A stretch of 64,000 nucleotides of DNA, from NCBI RefSeq assembly GCF_000423205.1, contig NZ_AUHN01000006.1:1-64000 (forward strand), written 5' to 3'. Below are positions 1 to 8,503 of the stretch, in pieces. This DNA comes from Jonesia quinghaiensis DSM 15701. GTDB lineage: Bacteria > Actinomycetota > Actinomycetes > Actinomycetales > Cellulomonadaceae. Under the pieces are notes generated by a model. It had not been told where the DNA came from and did not search any database. It was given only the letters and a program-made list of their open reading frames with translations. Numbering within the stretch: the first letter of the stretch is position 1; each line of letters begins with the position of its first letter. Both the position numbers and the translations under genes were made by a program.

Positions 1-98
1 TGAAGGCACCCACCAGACCAGTGGGTTGATAGGCCGGATGTGGAAGCGAGGACTAACGACTCGTGGAGCTGACCGGTACTAATACGCCAACCACTAAC
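1..98 (+). rRNA. rrl: 23S ribosomal RNA, 3' end only
   Basis: The first ~98 bases carry the conserved 3' tail of bacterial 23S rRNA: the block ending in GAGCTGACCGGTACTAATA (about 66-84) precedes the final helix. The gene begins left of the window, so only its last domain is seen. The exact 3' end is an estimate. A C/A-rich spacer of about 118 nt with no tRNA separates it from the 5S gene, the usual 23S-5S order. Confidence 0.93.
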
Positions 99-216
99 AC
101 ACACACAAAACACGCAAGAACCCTGCTCATAAACACGTCCACTACCCGGTCCACAAACCACAACCCCAAACCACACCACACTCTTCCAGACACACGTGCT
201 TAAGGTTTCGACGATT

Positions 217-334
217 TTGCGGCTGTCACAGCGGCAGGGAAACGCCCGGTCCCATCCCGAACCCGGAAGCTAAGCCTGCCAGCGCCGATGGTACTGCACC
301 CGACAGGGTGTGGGAGAGTAGGACACAGCCGCAA
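217..334 (+). rRNA. rrf: 5S ribosomal RNA
   Basis: A 118-nt 5S rRNA. The ends form a perfect 10-bp helix I (TTGCGGCTGT at 217-226 with ACAGCCGCAA at 325-334). The conserved core CCCATCCCGAACCCGGAAG and the 3' block GGGAGAGTAGGACA are both present. It closes the rRNA operon and is followed at once by a strong hairpin. Confidence 0.96.
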
Positions 335-347
335 CCACACATCATGC

Positions 348-380
348 AGGGCCCCGAACACCACACGTGTTCGGGGCCCT
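348..380 (+). terminator. Terminator of the rRNA operon
   Basis: A perfect 14-bp GC-rich stem (348-361 with 367-380) and a 5-nt loop lie 13 nt after the 5S gene. No T-run follows, which is common for actinobacterial hairpin terminators. The stretch up to 555 holds no convincing gene. Confidence 0.8.
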
Positions 381-555
381 CACCATTACCCCCACGGTAG
401 ACAGGCACACAGTCATGTGCGCGACACCCAAGCCACGGCCACAGACCACTCCCGGGGAACCAAGAACCACAGGCAAGAACGTTGGTAACTGCCAGACGAG
501 ACACCGCTACGCGAGGCAACCACGCAATGGCGTAGTGATTCCCTAGAATGACAGC

Positions 556-1875
556 ATGACCTCTTCACGCCGGTACTCCAGCAGGCCACAATCTCGTGAC
601 GCTGATCGGCAAGGATCAACCACGACTCAAACTAAAACCAGTGGTGACGCGAATCTATTCTGGGGTCGAGGAGTCCTGGCAGGAGTGCAGGCCTTCCTCT
701 TTACAACTCTGTTAGTGATTATCCCTGTAGTTGCTACCGCAACAATATCGACCACCTTGATCGATCAAGACTCTGACCTTGGTTCAGCAAGCCTTGCAGG
801 CCTACGAGTCTGGTTACTTGCCCATGGATATGCGATCACATTGTCAGGTGTTGAGATCACCTTGATTCCACTAGGCATAACCTTAGCGGCGCTCCTCGCA
901 GCGCGCGCCTCAGCGCGTCGCACAGCGAATAGACACTGGCGTACGGGCCTGGCCTTCACCATGACGTACTTAGTTCTCACGCTTATCCCCGCCGTGACAC
1001 TAGGCGCTAGCGTGCCCACTTTCCTGCGTGGAACCGTGATGACGCTCCTATTTGCCGCCGGAGCATGGATGTTAGGAACACACCGGTCTCACACGCCGTT
1101 GATCTTGCCACAGCGACTCACCGAAATGATCCGATCAATCCCCTGGTGGATAAGGCACGCATGCCGCAGCGGAGCAATCATGATGGCAGGCGTAACGGTG
1201 GTGAGCTCGCTGATCGTTGCAGTATGGCTATTCGTCGGGCGCGACCCCATGGCACAAGTGCTCACACAGTGGTCGCTCGATGCACCTAGTGGCGCTGCCC
1301 TGGGATTAGCGCAGGCAGTATTCGTCCCCACACTTATTGCCTGGGCTGGAGCGTGGGTAACAGGTGGGGCATTCACTATCGGAGACTACGTCCACTACTC
1401 TCAACACGATGTCACACTAGGACCACTCCCAGCTTTCCCGATGCTGGCATCAATTCCCAGTGACGTCATGACACCAACGACGACGTGGGGGTTGGCAAGC
1501 ATCGTGGCGCTCTTTGCTGCGTGGACAGGGTGGCGTGCAGTCTCACGACTGAAATCTGCACGTCTCAGTACTATCGTGAGTATGCCGCTGGTAGCAGGGG
1601 CAGTTTCGCTCTTCCTCGCAGCAGCGGGGATTGTTCTCACGTCAGGTGCAGTTGGCCCAGGCGCTTTGCACCATGTTGGTATCGTTTTATGGCCTTCACT
1701 GGGTGCTTTAGCTCTTGTCTTGATCCCGGCTCACCTTGTGGGAGGTGTAGCTGGCGCACGACTTATTCGTCGTCACCTCAATGTACTGAGCGGGAGAAAA
1801 ACCCGGCAGGAAAGTACAACATCGACTGAGGAAGCTACACCGGTCTCACCGAGAACGCCCCAAAGTTCAGAATGA
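556..1875 (+). CDS. perM: PerM-like (DUF6350) polytopic membrane protein
   Basis: A 439-residue integral membrane protein with a polar N-terminal ~40 residues, about nine or ten hydrophobic segments, and a charged Ser/Thr/Glu-rich tail. It fits DUF6350, whose mycobacterial member PerM (Rv0955) is needed for cell division under stress and sits beside purN-purH, as here. The name rests on topology, length and synteny rather than on a motif. A -10-like TAGAAT lies at 544-549, only 6 nt before the ATG, and there is no clear ribosome binding site, so the mRNA may be leaderless. The neighbouring gene on the other strand ends 1 nt away, so the two converge. Confidence 0.72.
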   Translation: MTSSRRYSSRPQSRDADRQGSTTTQTKTSGDANLFWGRGVLAGVQAFLFTTLLVIIPVVATATISTTLIDQDSDLGSASLAGLRVWLLAHGYAITLSGVEITLIPLGITLAALLAARASARRTANRHWRTGLAFTMTYLVLTLIPAVTLGASVPTFLRGTVMTLLFAAGAWMLGTHRSHTPLILPQRLTEMIRSIPWWIRHACRSGAIMMAGVTVVSSLIVAVWLFVGRDPMAQVLTQWSLDAPSGAALGLAQAVFVPTLIAWAGAWVTGGAFTIGDYVHYSQHDVTLGPLPAFPMLASIPSDVMTPTTTWGLASIVALFAAWTGWRAVSRLKSARLSTIVSMPLVAGAVSLFLAAAGIVLTSGAVGPGALHHVGIVLWPSLGALALVLIPAHLVGGVAGARLIRRHLNVLSGRKTRQESTTSTEEATPVSPRTPQSSE

Positions 1876-1876
1876 A

Positions 1877-2380
1877 CTAGGGGGCACTAAAGCGACCGTA
1901 AAGCTCTGTGAGAGCGTCTCGGTACTCAGTTTCGCAAGAATTTTCAGCTTGGACAGTGAGCGCCTGTCGGTGGCACTCCTGATAGTCCATTTCGATGTCC
2001 CATCGTGTAACTGTCAACGCGACGGAAATCCCGAGAAACATTGTTAAACCAACCCCCAGCAACAAGGCGAAGCGCTGAAATGTTGACACCTTCCACCGGG
2101 TAGCCAGTCTGACCGTTCTAACACCCGCAAATACTCCCCACACGGCAAATCCCACGGCAGCCATCCTCAAGGGAAGCGGCAGCATGGTGGAAATGAGTGT
2201 CGCGAACATGAGGGTCGCGGTGAGGTACATCGATGAACTCAATGTTCGGTGCTGCTCAGGAGTGAGTTGTGGAACCTCAGGTGCTGGCTTCTGCGATGGA
2301 GGTGGTTGGTTGTCCTCCCCCTTTGTGCTGTTTTTCTCATGGTTTTCGTTGCCGGTCGGTGCACTGAACGGGTTCTTCAT
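1877..2380 (-). CDS. Hypothetical three-helix membrane protein
   Basis: A 167-residue protein I do not recognise. The first ~45 residues are polar and rich in Pro, Asn, Glu and Lys and probably cytosolic. Two closely spaced hydrophobic segments and a third follow. The C-terminal ~35 residues are acidic and carry two cysteines, probably outside the membrane. An upstream in-frame start at 2419 exists, but the ATG at 2380 is preferred because AGGTGAGGAAC precedes it at a workable distance. It is transcribed away from purN, sharing a ~100-bp upstream region, and converges with perM. No function can be assigned. Confidence 0.62.
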   Translation of the reverse strand: MKNPFSAPTGNENHEKNSTKGEDNQPPPSQKPAPEVPQLTPEQHRTLSSSMYLTATLMFATLISTMLPLPLRMAAVGFAVWGVFAGVRTVRLATRWKVSTFQRFALLLGVGLTMFLGISVALTVTRWDIEMDYQECHRQALTVQAENSCETEYRDALTELYGRFSAP

Positions 2381-2484
2381 GCCACTATTGTTCCTCACCT
2401 GGTGGACCTCACGGGACACTAGCCCTCAGCGAAGGTCCGATATCCTCAAGATGCCTCTTCAACAACGACCTGCCAGGAGTGACT

Positions 2485-3150
2485 ATGGTCCACCGTGCCC
2501 AGCCGCCCGCGCCTCACACACCGCACACTGACAACCAAAGGGCGAGCATCGTTGTCCTTGCGTCCGGGGGAGGAACCAACTTTCAGGCGCTTCTGAAAGC
2601 CCACAATGCACCCGGGTATGGGGCGCGTGTTACTGCCTTGGTGACAGACAATCCCACAGCTGGGGCGATCGCTATTGCCCGAGAACATGGCATCGCCACT
2701 GCGGTTGTTAGCCCACGAGACTTCACCGATCGCGCTGAGTGGAATGATGCCCTCACACAAACGGTCGCGGCTTTTTCTCCGGACTACGTTTTGTCGGCTG
2801 GTTTTATGCGCATCCTTGGCCCAACTTTCCTCGCGGCGTTCCCTCACAGAGTGTTAAATACCCACCCAGCGCTCCTTCCCGCCTTCCCTGGAGCCCATGG
2901 TGTAGCAGACGCACTGGCCTACGGCGTGAAAATTACTGGTTGCACGCTACACGTTGTTGATGAAGGTACCGACACCGGCCCCATCATTGCGCAGGCAAGT
3001 GTCCCCGTGTTGCCCCGTGACACTGAAAATGAACTCCATGAACGGATCAAACACGAAGAACGATTCTTAGTGGTGGAGTGGATGTCGCGGATCGGTCGTC
3101 ATGGATTGCGCGTGGATGGGCGATCAGTGACCTTGGGTGACGGTTACTGA
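2485..3150 (+). CDS. purN: Phosphoribosylglycinamide formyltransferase
   Basis: PurN moves the formyl group of 10-formyl-THF to GAR, the third step of purine synthesis, in the cytosol. The 221-residue protein has the phosphate-binding loop SGGGTNFQALL near the N-terminus and the catalytic block LNTHPALLPAFPG, with the Asn and His of the family. The partner Asp lies in GTDTGPII. An in-frame GTG at 2479 overlaps the ribosome binding site AGGAG (2475-2479), so the ATG at 2485 is the likelier start. purH follows but is separated by its own promoter and riboswitch, so purN is probably outside ZTP control. Confidence 0.95.
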   Translation: MVHRAQPPAPHTPHTDNQRASIVVLASGGGTNFQALLKAHNAPGYGARVTALVTDNPTAGAIAIAREHGIATAVVSPRDFTDRAEWNDALTQTVAAFSPDYVLSAGFMRILGPTFLAAFPHRVLNTHPALLPAFPGAHGVADALAYGVKITGCTLHVVDEGTDTGPIIAQASVPVLPRDTENELHERIKHEERFLVVEWMSRIGRHGLRVDGRSVTLGDGY

Positions 3151-3161
3151 CCGGGTACACT
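3133..3161 (+). promoter_or_regulatory. Candidate promoter for the purH leader
   Basis: TTGGGT (3133-3138) and TACACT (3156-3161) are spaced 17 nt apart and span the purN stop codon. Transcription would begin about where the ZTP aptamer starts. The assignment is by sequence only. Confidence 0.5.
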
Positions 3162-3164
3162 GAA

Positions 3165-3246
3165 CATGGCTGCGACTGGCGAGGGTGGATGACCACCGGG
3201 GAGTAGCCGCACTAACCTCACGTAGCGCCGTCCGCCTGGGTGCGAG
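3165..3246 (+). promoter_or_regulatory. ZTP (pfl) riboswitch upstream of purH
   Basis: The conserved pieces of the ZTP/ZMP aptamer occur in order: GGCTGCGACTGGCGAG, the hairpin GGTGGATGACCACC, GGGGAGTAGCC, then CCGTCCGCCTGGG. ZTP and ZMP build up when 10-formyl-THF is short, and the aptamer raises expression of folate and purine genes. It precedes purH, whose enzyme consumes ZMP (AICAR), which fits exactly. About 75 nt separate the aptamer from the purH start. I did not find an obvious terminator, so control may act on translation. A second copy precedes glyA. Confidence 0.93.
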
Positions 3247-3321
3247 GATCGAAATACCACCGCCATTGTGTCGTCTCACCGACACTGCCCGTGAATTCGA
3301 CAAGCTACGTTCGGAGATGCT

Positions 3322-4926
3322 GTGTCTGCTACATCCACCCCATCGACCCCTTTGCCCTCAGAGTCTCAACACCCCATCCGTCGGGCACTGATTTCCGTGT
3401 ACGACAAAACAGGACTCGCACAGTTTGCAGCGCAACTCCACGAACGCGGCGTTGAGATTGTGTCAACTGGTTCAACCGCTTCAACTATTGCTGGTGCAGG
3501 CATCCCAGTTACCGCCGTTGAGCAACTCACAGGTTTCCCCGAGTGCCTTGAAGGGCGTGTAAAGACGCTCCATCCACGAGTCCACGCGGGCATTCTTGCT
3601 GATTCGCGGAAAAAGGACCACCGTGACCAACTTGCAGAACTGGGCATTGAGCCATTTGATCTCGTGGTGGTTAACTTGTACCCCTTCAGTGCGACAGTGG
3701 CATTGGGGGCGACCCCTGATGAATGCGTTGAACAAATCGACATTGGCGGTCCGTCAATGGTTCGGGCTGCAGCAAAAAACCACCCCACAGTGTCGGTGGT
3801 TGTGGATCCGAACAGTTACGATGACGTGGTTTCAGCGGTAGACGCTGGAGGGTTCACGTTTGGACAACGTAAGCGTCTTGCAGCGGGGGCGTTTGCGCAC
3901 ACTGCTGCATATGATGTCGCTGTGTCTTCCTGGTTTGCTGCCCAGTATGCACCAGACGAACAGGCCGCAGAGGCGGGTGGCTTCCCAGATGTTGCTGGAG
4001 CGACATGGCAACGTGCTCAGACTTTGCGTTACGGGGAGAACCCGCACCAACCAGCTGCCCTTTTCCACAGTGTTGACGGCGGTGGGGTCGCTGGTGCTGA
4101 ACAACTGCACGGTAAAGAAATGAGTTACAACAACTACGTTGATGCCGATGCTGCTTGGCGTGCCGCATTTGACCACGATGAACCAGCAGTGGCAATTATC
4201 AAACACGCTAACCCATGCGGTATCGCTGTCGGGGCAGACATTGCCACCGCACACTTGCGTGCCCATGAGTGCGACCCAGTGTCGGCATTTGGTGGCGTCA
4301 TTGCGGCGAACCGTGCGATCAGTGCCGAGGCAGCCGAGCGTATCTCAACGATCTTTACTGAGGTCGTCATTGCTCCGGCTTATGAAGATGGTGCAGTGGA
4401 GATTCTCACGAAGAAGAAGAACATTCGCGTGTTGACGGCTCAGCCGCCTGTTGCCGGAACTCTGGAGGTCCGGCCTGTTTCTGGTGGAGTGCTTATGCAA
4501 CATCGTGATGACATTGATGCTGTTGGTGACGCCGCTGAACAGTGGACGTTAGCTGCTGGCTCTGGTGTTGATAGCGCAGTTCTCGCTGACCTTGAGTTTG
4601 CGTGGCGTGCTGTGCGGGCGGTGAAGTCGAACGCGATTCTCCTGGCCCGCGATGGGGCGTCAGTTGGGATCGGGATGGGGCAGGTTAATCGTGTTGATTC
4701 ATGCCGCCTTGCGGTGGAGCGGGCGGGAGAGGAGCGGGCGCGCGGGGCAGTCGCAGCGTCTGATGCATTTTTCCCGTTTGCCGATGGCTTGCAGGTGCTT
4801 CTCGATGCGGGGGTGACTGCCGTTGTTCAGCCGGGTGGTTCTGTGCGTGATGAAGAAGTGATCGCTGCCGCTGAGGCCGCAGGAATCAGCATGTATTTCA
4901 CGGAGACTCGCCATTTCGCCCACTGA
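3322..4926 (+). CDS. purH: Bifunctional AICAR formyltransferase / IMP cyclohydrolase
   Basis: PurH carries out the last two steps to IMP: formylation of AICAR with 10-formyl-THF, then ring closure. The 534-residue length is normal. The N-terminal MGS-like cyclohydrolase domain has [19 protein letters not shown] and NLYPF. The C-terminal transformylase domain has [13 protein letters not shown] and the catalytic KHANPCG motif. Translation starts at GTG 3322, with GGAG five bases upstream. The first ~20 residues are a Ser/Pro/Thr-rich extension typical of actinobacteria. Expression is expected to follow ZTP through the upstream riboswitch. Confidence 0.97.
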   Translation: MSATSTPSTPLPSESQHPIRRALISVYDKTGLAQFAAQLHERGVEIVSTGSTASTIAGAGIPVTAVEQLTGFPECLEGRVKTLHPRVHAGILADSRKKDHRDQLAELGIEPFDLVVVNLYPFSATVALGATPDECVEQIDIGGPSMVRAAAKNHPTVSVVVDPNSYDDVVSAVDAGGFTFGQRKRLAAGAFAHTAAYDVAVSSWFAAQYAPDEQAAEAGGFPDVAGATWQRAQTLRYGENPHQPAALFHSVDGGGVAGAEQLHGKEMSYNNYVDADAAWRAAFDHDEPAVAIIKHANPCGIAVGADIATAHLRAHECDPVSAFGGVIAANRAISAEAAERISTIFTEVVIAPAYEDGAVEILTKKKNIRVLTAQPPVAGTLEVRPVSGGVLMQHRDDIDAVGDAAEQWTLAAGSGVDSAVLADLEFAWRAVRAVKSNAILLARDGASVGIGMGQVNRVDSCRLAVERAGEERARGAVAASDAFFPFADGLQVLLDAGVTAVVQPGGSVRDEEVIAAAEAAGISMYFTETRHFAH

Positions 4927-4978
4927 GCAGGGGAAATGGTGAACGCTTTGGGCTACCCCGGATTGACAATAGGGTAGT

Positions 4979-6400
4979 CTAGGACAGTGGTGTCTCTGCC
5001 CGGTGCGCGAGGGCAGAGACACCTTTGTCATTGGTGAGTGCAACATTCTTTAGTGGAATTGTTGGATCGGCGAAGGCTCGCGGGTCAATTGATATGGGCC
5101 CATTCCGGAATATTCGGCGGGCAGCTGAGGTGTCACGTGGTGAGTTAACAATCATGAGCGCTGTTGCAGCTCCGTTCGGTGAGAGCCAAGCTGCGAGCCA
5201 CGACGTTGGGCTAATCTCCCGGAAAATAACCTCATTGGCTAGATGTGGGACCCCAAACACATCGACGTGGTGCGCTCCTTGAGTGGAGAACACATGCGGC
5301 GTGGTAGATGCAGGCTGGGCGATGCCTAAGACATCGTGGGCGATACGCTCTGGGTCAGTGAGCGCAATGTTCCAGTGGCCTGGCATGATGTCTCCCCACG
5401 TGTTGTCATACCGGATGGCGCAGTCGCCAACAGCGTAGAGCCCAGCGAGGGTGTGCCCATGTTGATGGACGGCGCCGGTTGGGGTTGTGGTCAGTAATCC
5501 GTCTTCACGGGTGATGACAGGGCTGGAACCTTCTGGTGGTGTGGCGAGCCAGTGTGTTGCCGGGCGAACACCCACGGCGGTGATGACGACGTCGGCGGTT
5601 ACCGTGTTGGTGGTGCCAGCCTGGGTGTAGGTGACACATGTGCGGGTTGTGGCTGGCTGTTTGTTGACGCTGGTCACGATGGTGTTGCACTGGAGTGTTA
5701 CGTCGGGGTGTAGTGCACCTATTCGTTGCCCCACCGTTGGACCGAGTTGCCGCCACAGGGGGGAGGGGCCAGATTCCAGGACCGTTACCTGGTGTCCGTG
5801 GTGAGTAAGGTGACCAGCTAGTTCAAGTCCAATCCATCCTGCACCAATGATGACGATCGATGCCCCCTGTGAGGGTGCGTTGGTAGCAATGTGGTGAGAG
5901 TTGCTGACTTGCAGGTCGGCACTGGCATTCGTAATAGCGCTACGCAGACGTTCGGCGTCGTCCAGCGTGCGCATTGTGTGGACGTTTTCCCAACCGTTCG
6001 GCACGGTGGGCGTAGACCCAGTAGCGATGACGCAATGTGTTGCCGTAATAACGTGTCCGGTGTTGGTGGTGACTGCCCAACGGTCTGTGGCGTCAGTGTG
6101 TTGCGTGGGAGAGGTTGCCGGTGAGGTATCACGAGTGGTGATGGGCACTATTGTCTGAGCTGTTGTCCCTCGAAAAACATGATCAGCCACAGTTTCCACC
6201 GTGATGCCTAGTTCTTCTGAGAGCCATGCCGGTTGCTCCCGTGTGAGGAGTTCTTTGGACAACGGAGGCCTGTCATACGGCGGACTAGATTCTTGCGAAA
6301 CGACGGTGATGACGCCTTGATGCCCAGCATGACGTAGTGCGGCTGCGGTGCGGATGGCAGCTAGGCCACCACCAATGATGACAACGGATTCACGCTCCAT
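4979..6400 (-). CDS. FAD-dependent ferredoxin-reductase-type oxidoreductase
   Basis: A 473-residue flavoprotein of the family that passes electrons from NAD(P)H through FAD to a ferredoxin or rubredoxin (rhodocoxin or phenylpropionate-dioxygenase reductase type). The N-terminal FAD-binding fold has VVIIGGGLAAIRTA, then PPYDRPPLSKELL, a hallmark of this group. A second Rossmann motif, VIIGAGWIGLELA, binds NAD(P)H, and YAVGDCA marks the second FAD contact. A C-terminal reductase domain of about 80 residues follows. No ferredoxin, P450 or oxygenase gene lies nearby, so the partner is unknown. It is a single gene, transcribed away from the riboflavin operon that supplies its cofactor. Confidence 0.85.
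   Translation of the reverse strand: MERESVVIIGGGLAAIRTAAALRHAGHQGVITVVSQESSPPYDRPPLSKELLTREQPAWLSEELGITVETVADHVFRGTTAQTIVPITTRDTSPATSPTQHTDATDRWAVTTNTGHVITATHCVIATGSTPTVPNGWENVHTMRTLDDAERLRSAITNASADLQVSNSHHIATNAPSQGASIVIIGAGWIGLELAGHLTHHGHQVTVLESGPSPLWRQLGPTVGQRIGALHPDVTLQCNTIVTSVNKQPATTRTCVTYTQAGTTNTVTADVVITAVGVRPATHWLATPPEGSSPVITREDGLLTTTPTGAVHQHGHTLAGLYAVGDCAIRYDNTWGDIMPGHWNIALTDPERIAHDVLGIAQPASTTPHVFSTQGAHHVDVFGVPHLANEVIFREISPTSWLAAWLSPNGAATALMIVNSPRDTSAARRIFRNGPISIDPRAFADPTIPLKNVALTNDKGVSALAHRAETPLS
4989..5023 (+). terminator. Terminator after purH, inside the converging gene
   Basis: A perfect 13-bp stem (4989-5001 with 5011-5023) and a 9-nt loop are followed by TTT. It lies 62 nt after purH and overlaps the last codons of the convergent oxidoreductase gene, so it can stop both transcripts. 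Confidence 0.8.
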
Positions 6401-6504
6401 GGTTCGACTATATGACCCACCGTGGTGCCCTGGGGGACAGCATGACCCTCAGGTGATGAATGCCACCAATCGCGGAGGGGTGTGCATGCCATAATGAAGG
6501 AGAA

Positions 6505-6632
6505 ACGTTATTCCGGGGTCGGTGTAAGTCCGAACCGGCGGTTATAGCCCGCGACCCTGACACAGGTCACCGTGTCAGGTTGAATCAGTGAAATTCTGAT
6601 GCCGACAGTTAAAGTCTGGATGGGAGGAATAG
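6505..6632 (+). promoter_or_regulatory. FMN riboswitch (RFN element)
   Basis: The RFN consensus is nearly complete: ATTCCGGGGTCGGTG, AAGTCCGAACCGGCGGT, TAGCCCGCGACCC, TGAAATTCTGATGCCGACAG and AGTCTGGATGGGAG. It binds FMN and shuts down riboflavin genes when FMN is plentiful. A -10-like CATAAT at 6490-6495 would start transcription at its 5' edge. The downstream platform appears translational (see the hairpin at 6770-6802). The intergenic stretch 6401-6807 is thus mostly leader RNA. Confidence 0.97.
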
Positions 6633-6633
6633 C

Positions 6634-6659
6634 GTCGCTGCAGCGTACGCTGCAGCGAC
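6634..6659 (+). repeat. Perfect 26-bp palindrome after the FMN aptamer
   Basis: Positions 6634-6646 are the exact reverse complement of 6647-6659, with CTGCAG at the centre of each arm. In RNA the two arms would form a strong hairpin immediately after the aptamer. It is not followed by T residues, so it may be a spacer or switching helix rather than a terminator. As DNA it could also be a protein-binding site. Confidence 0.6.
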
Positions 6660-6769
6660 TGCGTGGACCGCTGAGTATCGGCGTATGCCGTTGCGCTGCT
6701 GGCGCCATGCAGTGAACGCTCGCTTTCGCGCACCCACGGGGTGTGTCGTTTAACGATGCGTTCGCTGAA

Positions 6770-6802
6770 CCTCCCATCACCCCTCTTGTGGGTGTGGGGA
6801 GG
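6770..6802 (+). promoter_or_regulatory. Hairpin sequestering the ribD ribosome binding site
   Basis: Positions 6770-6782 (starting CCTCCC) pair with 6790-6802 (ending GGGGAGG) over 13 bp with two central mismatches. The 3' arm is the Shine-Dalgarno sequence of ribD, whose ATG is at 6808. This is the expected OFF helix of a translation-controlling FMN riboswitch. Confidence 0.75.
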
Positions 6803-6807
6803 GAACG

Positions 6808-7872
6808 ATGGACACGCAGACCGTCCTTGATCGAGCGTGTGAACACGCGGCACTGGGGCCACGGGGTGCGAACCCGCTCGTTGGTGCCGTGCTCGTCGAG
6901 CATTCAACTGGGCGCAACGCCACGGGGTATCACCGAGGCCGTGGAACAGCCCACGCTGAAGTTGATGCGATCCGCAACGCGCAAGCGGCGAACCTCGAAC
7001 TGGCACAGTGCACCCTCTATGTCACTCTCGAACCATGCGCCCACCACGGCGTGACACCCCCCTGCACCCAAGCAATTCTTCAGGTGGGCATCCGACACGT
7101 CGTGTACGCGGTACCCGACCCAACCCCCACTGCGTCAGGTGGAGCGCACACCCTGCGTACGGCAGGCGTTGACGTCACGCATGTGCCGCATCGGCCCTCC
7201 CAAGTACTTAACGACCGGTGGTTGGTTGCACAACACGGTGGACGCCCATTCATCACAGCGAAAATAGCGCAAAGCCTCGATGGGTATGTCGCCGCTGCCG
7301 ATGGCACGTCCCAGTGGATTACTGGTGATGCTGCCCGCGCCCACGCCCACACACTGCGCCACACAGTGGACGCTATTGCGGTTGGAACCGGAACACTACT
7401 GCACGATGACCCCACCCTCACCGCACGGGCAACCTCCGATGGTCCGCAGCCTCTGCGTGTCCACATTGGCCTCACCCCCACCCCGGACACAGCGAAGGTG
7501 CGCGGCGATGGAAACTTCCTTCACCTGATGACGCGTAACCCCACTGAAGTCGCACACACACTAGCAACCCGCGGAATCCGGCATCTACTCATCGAAGGCG
7601 GACCGACTCTCATCGGTGCGTTCCTCCAAGCGAACCTCGTCGACGTACTTCAGGTCTACACAGCGCCACTCCTGCTCGGAGCAGGTACCTCCAGCGCGAA
7701 CCTGCCACAAGTCACCACACTTGCTCACGGCCTGCGGCTCACCCCAGATCCAACAACCCAACCGCAATGGCTTGGCACAGACCTACTTACCCACTACATC
7801 CCCAGTGCTCACGTGCAGTCCACCTCGCACAACACCACAGCAGCGCATGCATCAGGAGAATCCCATGTTTAG
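6808..7872 (+). CDS. ribD: Bifunctional riboflavin deaminase-reductase
   Basis: RibD deaminates the pyrimidine made from GTP and then reduces its ribosyl side chain, steps two and three of riboflavin synthesis. The 354-residue protein has an N-terminal cytidine-deaminase-like domain with zinc ligands in HAE and in the PCAHHG...PPC block. The C-terminal reductase domain starts at FITAKIAQSLDG and holds LLIEGGPTL. It is the first gene of the operon, preceded by the FMN riboswitch and a masked ribosome binding site. Its stop lies 8 nt inside ribE, so translation is probably coupled. Confidence 0.96.
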   Translation: MDTQTVLDRACEHAALGPRGANPLVGAVLVEHSTGRNATGYHRGRGTAHAEVDAIRNAQAANLELAQCTLYVTLEPCAHHGVTPPCTQAILQVGIRHVVYAVPDPTPTASGGAHTLRTAGVDVTHVPHRPSQVLNDRWLVAQHGGRPFITAKIAQSLDGYVAAADGTSQWITGDAARAHAHTLRHTVDAIAVGTGTLLHDDPTLTARATSDGPQPLRVHIGLTPTPDTAKVRGDGNFLHLMTRNPTEVAHTLATRGIRHLLIEGGPTLIGAFLQANLVDVLQVYTAPLLLGAGTSSANLPQVTTLAHGLRLTPDPTTQPQWLGTDLLTHYIPSAHVQSTSHNTTAAHASGESHV

Positions 7873-8503
7873 CGGCATCATCAGTGAACTCGGAACCATT
7901 GAGGAAGTGCACCTGCACAACGACAGTGCAACCCTCACCTTGAGCGCCACCCACACGTTAGAAGGGTTGCCGCCAGGGGGATCACTTGCCGTCAATGGTG
8001 TGTGCCTCACCGCTGTGCATGACGTGAACGCGCCGGGTGTTTTCACTGCAGAACTCATGGGAGAAACACTGCAACGCACAAACCTTGGTGCCGTGCGCCC
8101 CGGCGACACGGTCAACCTCGAACGGTGTGTCACAGCTGCCACCCACCTTGACGGGCACATCGTCCAAGGGCACATCGACACCACCGGCCACGTGACCCAC
8201 CGCACCGACCACGAAGAATGGACCACCCTGCGAGTATCACTACACCCGCAGTACGCGCCGCTCGTGGCTGAAAAGGGATCCATCGCCCTCAACGGGGTGT
8301 CACTGACGATCACCGCAGTAAGCGACCCAGGAGAAAGCCAACCCTGGTGCGAAGTAGGCCTCATCCCTACCACCATGGCCCAAACAAACTTGGGGCGAGC
8401 ATCCACCGGAACTGTGCTGAACATTGAAGTAGATGTCCTCGCGAAATACACCCAACGCCTTCTCGCTTTCGCTCCGAGCGCCCACCAGGAGAACGCATCA
8501 TGA
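7865..8503 (+). CDS. ribE: Riboflavin synthase, alpha chain
   Basis: Riboflavin synthase dismutates two 6,7-dimethyl-8-ribityllumazines into riboflavin and the pyrimidine precursor. The 212-residue protein has the expected two similar lumazine-binding halves: the first starts MFSGIISELGTIE and holds VNGVCLT, and the second holds LDGHIVQGHIDTTG and LNGVSLT. The frame is open far upstream, but ATG 7865 is the start: it opens the family's conserved N-terminus and CAGGAG lies 7 nt before it. It overlaps ribD by 8 nt and ribBA by 4 nt (ATGA). Confidence 0.96.
   Translation: MFSGIISELGTIEEVHLHNDSATLTLSATHTLEGLPPGGSLAVNGVCLTAVHDVNAPGVFTAELMGETLQRTNLGAVRPGDTVNLERCVTAATHLDGHIVQGHIDTTGHVTHRTDHEEWTTLRVSLHPQYAPLVAEKGSIALNGVSLTITAVSDPGESQPWCEVGLIPTTMAQTNLGRASTGTVLNIEVDVLAKYTQRLLAFAPSAHQENAS

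Noticed and set aside
2446-2847. Open frame opposite purN
   Set aside because: Fully antisense to purN, with no independent coding signs.
7616-7864. Upstream extension of ribE
   Set aside because: It overlaps ribD in another frame; the ribE family starts at ATG 7865, with a ribosome binding site.
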